From Epiperipatus broadwayi (taxonomy: Eukaryota > Onychophora > Udeonychophora > Euonychophora > Peripatidae), in assembly GCA_028023455.1 (NCBI GenBank), contig JAQFVV010012395.1, forward strand, positions 1,054,001-1,118,000: a stretch of 64,000 nucleotides of DNA. Reading direction: 5' to 3'. Positions 61,054 to 64,000 of this stretch are shown here, one piece after another. Every line of letters starts with the position of its first letter. Positions within the stretch are counted from its first letter, which is position 1. A program made the position numbers and the translations under genes. Below the pieces are notes generated by a model. That model was not told the DNA's origin. It did not search any database and worked only from the letters and a program-made list of their open reading frames with translations.

Positions 61054-61403
61054 CATATATATATAACATTTAGAATTTAAATAGATAACACATCTTAATG
61101 AGACAAAGAAATGATTATTAAAGTAATTTAATAGCTTTTAAAATCGAGATGTTAAAATAAATTGTGTAATAAATATCATTGATGATAATTCACTGGTTAT
61201 AATACTTTGTTACCTCATCACCCTATTTTATATATATATAACATTTAGAATTTAAATAGATAACACATCTTAATGTGACAAAGAAATGCTTATTAAAGTA
61301 ATTTAATAGCTTTTAAAATCGAGATGTTAAAATAAATTGTGTAATAAATATCATTGATGATAATTCACTGGTTATAATACTTTGTTACCTCATCACCCTA
61401 TTT
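61054..61403. repeat. Recent tandem duplication, period 175 bp
   Basis: Positions 61066-61228 recur at 61241-61403 with only about two differences (GAGAC to GTGAC, GATTA to GCTTA). The two copies meet in an AT run. Confidence 0.95.
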
Positions 61404-61559
61404 GCTTTAACTTTAAAATCTCAAACCTTTAGGAAAACACTACATTTATATGTTTATACAATGGAATCAGAATACATTTAAAGCAAACAGCATCTAAAAA
61501 TTATTATTATTAGAGGATCCTACCTTAAAAGCAGATGCAGAGAGCAACCACACAACTAA

Positions 61560-62110
61560 CTCAATTATTTCTCCATTCTATTCTATTCATTACCCAAATT
61601 TTTAATTCCATGTAATTCCTTCCATCCTTTATATTAACCAATAAATTAATCTCCTTCATTCCTTTCTTCTAATACTTAACACCATTTTCTCTAAAATACT
61701 TTTCATTAATTAATTCTTTCTTGTCAAAATATATTTGATTTAGTTGCTCTTCCTATGTCCAATCTCTCCAATCAGTCTTATATCTTCATCCATTCTTACC
61801 ATTTTATCTAACAAAATAATTCTCTCGATACTTCTCTACATGCACACACACCCCAAAAGCGTCCAATCTATCCTAATTTTGTCATTCATAGTTCACATCT
61901 AACAAGCATATAACAACACCCTCCACACAGAATATTTGACATCTTTCTCAATTCTCTTTATATATTAACATAATTTTTTTTGCTCTTTTATGGTATCTAC
62001 TTCCTATCACAACATTATTTTTCTTTTAATTTCATTTTCATTTCTTTCCTTATTCAATCAATTTCTTAATTGTTTAATTTCTCTGTTGAATCTCCTTATC
62101 CTCAAATTGC
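61560..62110 (-). pseudogene. LINE (CR1/RTE-like) reverse transcriptase C-terminal fragment, decayed
   Basis: On minus, GTGTTGTTATATGCT gives V-L-L-Y-A-C followed by a T-M-N-D-K-I-R segment. After a gap come residues resembling R-R-I-x-x-I and I-x-L-I-G-E-I-G-H-R. This order (V-L-L-Y-G-x-E-T-W, D-A-F-x-x-x-x-x-R-R, then V-x-x-R-I-G) is found after the palm of many animal LINE RTs. Stops and frameshifts abound. The upstream part (above about 62110) is not recognised. Confidence 0.5.
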
Positions 62111-63519
62111 ATCTGAATTTCTTCCTATTTATATATAATTATATAAAGCTAGCTTTAAAAAGTGCACAAATTATTAGATAAAAAGTCTAATAAAATTCAT
62201 TAAAGTTAACTTTTGATTCAAATTTAGGCCCTCTTCATAGATAAAAAAAAGAAGTAATAAATGTTTAGGATATCCATATATGGCCACGTTTTAAAATTAA
62301 CTAGAAATATTCAAAGTAAATAAAAAACACACACCATCACATGCTGCATATATACATTTTTTTTTTCAATTAGATTTTTTAAATATATACAGTATAATTT
62401 TTTTTGTTTTAGTTAAAATAATATTTTTATTTTAGATTAAAGTTCTTGTTATTAAATTACATAGTTAACTTTTTATACAAGGATACGCTAATCAAGAAAT
62501 GTGTCTTAAATTAGTGTTATCATAAAAAAGTAAATACTTTAATATCATTTTTTTGAAAAATGTACACATCACATGTCTAATTATTATCATAAAAAAAGAA
62601 ATTTTCTATTTATTTATACACAAACACAGTGGTATATATAGAGATAAAATTCTTAAGTATCTTTATATGTACATTCTAGTATCAAATATAAAATAACATT
62701 ATACATCAATTTTGATTGATTTGTTGGAGTTAATGCAATATCATTAATTAATGGCTAATATCGTCAAATTAAAAGATAATCAATTTATCATCTTACTGGC
62801 AGAAAAAATAAGTTTATCATTCTCCGTAGCAATAGCAAATGAGAATAGCATTCTCAGTAATATCTGTATTCAAAATGACTAATACTAAAAGACATCTCCG
62901 TTCACTACATCTGAAGCAATTTGATTTAAATTGGAGAGATCAGAAGAGTGACCATGTAATTGCCATAAAGAATAAAATGTGATTCAGACTTTACAAATAA
63001 TCTTATAGCTGTTCGGATATTGTATGTCACAATAAAATTTGGGTACCCAAATAAATAATCAAACTTGAATCAGCAAGGCATTTATTGAATAAATAAAAAT
63101 TTCAGATGCTAAAATTTGAAGTCTCAAAATTTTATGGACACCTAGTAACCAAAACGTACTTTGAAAAGAAATGGAAAGATACAAAGTAACATTTTCTGAA
63201 GTATTGTGGATTGTAGAAAATTTGATGGCTATAGATAATCTGTTTTGAAAGTGATGTAAAATTTCTTACATTTAAAAAACAAAAGATTCATAGATAAATT
63301 ATAATCTCATCAATGCAAGAATATAGTAAGTTTTTAACATACATTCTATTACTGATCACTATTTCAAATAACACAAACGGTTTAATAGAGTAGTTTTACA
63401 TACAAGAATCTGAAATGAACTTCTAATAAAGTATTTTATACATAATGATGTTATCATTAAAGAAAAATAAAATGCTACGATTGAAAATAAAAAAGAATAA
63501 AAACAAAATATAGAAAAAT
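62111..63519. other. AT-rich spacer
   Basis: Nothing recognised. Confidence 0.5.
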
Positions 63520-63760
63520 ATGCTTTTGGAGAAAGAAATGGATGTGGTGAAAAATCTAAAATTTACATAAAAATATATGATGATTTAATGCATGTTCCTG
63601 GTAGAATAACTACAGAAAATAATAAAGAATTGAATAGTGGAAAGACAAATAAAATGGCAGGTCTGGAACTAATAAAGATGATCAATTTCACTTTTCAAAT
63701 GGCAAACAGATCTGGATCACACTTAGTAATTGCAAATATAAAACCAAAATTTAAGAAATG
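63520..63760 (+). pseudogene. Possible LINE reverse transcriptase N-terminal scrap
   Basis: Plus residues around ELNSGKTNKMAGLELIKMIN (about 63628-63690) resemble the K-N-G-K-A-A-G-x-D-x-I-x-x-E-L-I motif preceding the RT core. Decay is strong and the motif is short. Confidence 0.35.
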
Positions 63761-64000
63761 AAATGAAACTCATTTTCAAAAATAAAGAGATTTGACTTAA
63801 GAAATAGTGGGAAAATATTTTGTAATTGCTGCCATAAAAAGAGATTCATTGCTTATTTTTGTTTGAGATAAATTTTGTTTCATACAGTGTTGTATAATAT
63901 CAATTGAACAAAATCAAATATAATTTATGAGCAAATATTAATTAAAAAAGATTATTAATTAAAGAAAATTAAATTTAAATTCATTACTTACATTTACTTG

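Overview
The window reads as intergenic or intronic DNA from an AT-rich animal nuclear genome. I saw no bacterial-type gene, operon, CRISPR array, rRNA or intact tRNA. The mix of L1/Tx1-like, CR1/RTE-like and Penelope-like retroelements, hAT elements with 8-bp target duplications, tRNA-derived SINE heads, long AT/ATT microsatellites and many fold-back elements suits a large invertebrate genome. A mollusc, perhaps a cephalopod, is my guess from repeat style, not a demonstrated assignment.

The only piece of a probable host gene is one 103-bp exon on the minus strand (19842-19944). It has correct splice sites and encodes a transmembrane stretch of an organic anion transporter (OATP/SLCO family). 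I found no neighbouring exon, so most of the window is probably long intron of this gene or flanking DNA.

Layout. 0.3-0.9 kb: a 500-bp hAT-type element with a perfect 8-bp duplication. 2.2-3.5 kb: a 5'-truncated L1/Tx1-like LINE. 5.8-10.1 kb: tRNA-like SINE heads, a 251-bp tandem duplication and a minus-strand LINE tail interrupted by a fold-back element. 10.6-18.9 kb: fold-back repeats and low-complexity tracts. 19.8 kb: the SLCO-like exon. 20.9-29.2 kb: a Ty3/Gypsy LTR retrotransposon on the minus strand. Its reverse transcriptase and RNase H have been deleted, and its 3' LTR is split by a 2.55-kb insertion of unknown type. 29.4 kb: a long (AT)n tract. 30.1-30.9 kb: a possible piggyBac-like element. 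31.9 and 34.7 kb: two more tails of the LINE seen at 8.4 kb. 38.7-41 kb: a 180-bp and an 880-bp palindrome beside a Penelope-like relic with reverse transcriptase and GIY-YIG endonuclease segments. 42.5 kb: a palindromic element that also occurs at 6.4 kb. 43.1-43.5 kb: about 140 uninterrupted ATT units. 45.5-47.0 kb: a hAT deletion derivative with a TA-flanked element inside it. 47-51 kb: three large fold-backs. 52.6-53.5 kb: a broken LINE reverse transcriptase. 55.2 kb: a low-complexity insertion with hAT-like flanks. 56.3-58.9 kb: a 2.6-kb hAT element with a decayed transposase. 61-62 kb: a recent 175-bp tandem duplication and another LINE fragment.

Every recognisable transposon gene is broken by stops or frameshifts, so these are relics. 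The notable features are the internally deleted and interrupted Gypsy element, the nested hAT element, the density of long fold-backs (several carrying tRNA-like promoter boxes) and the isolated transporter exon.
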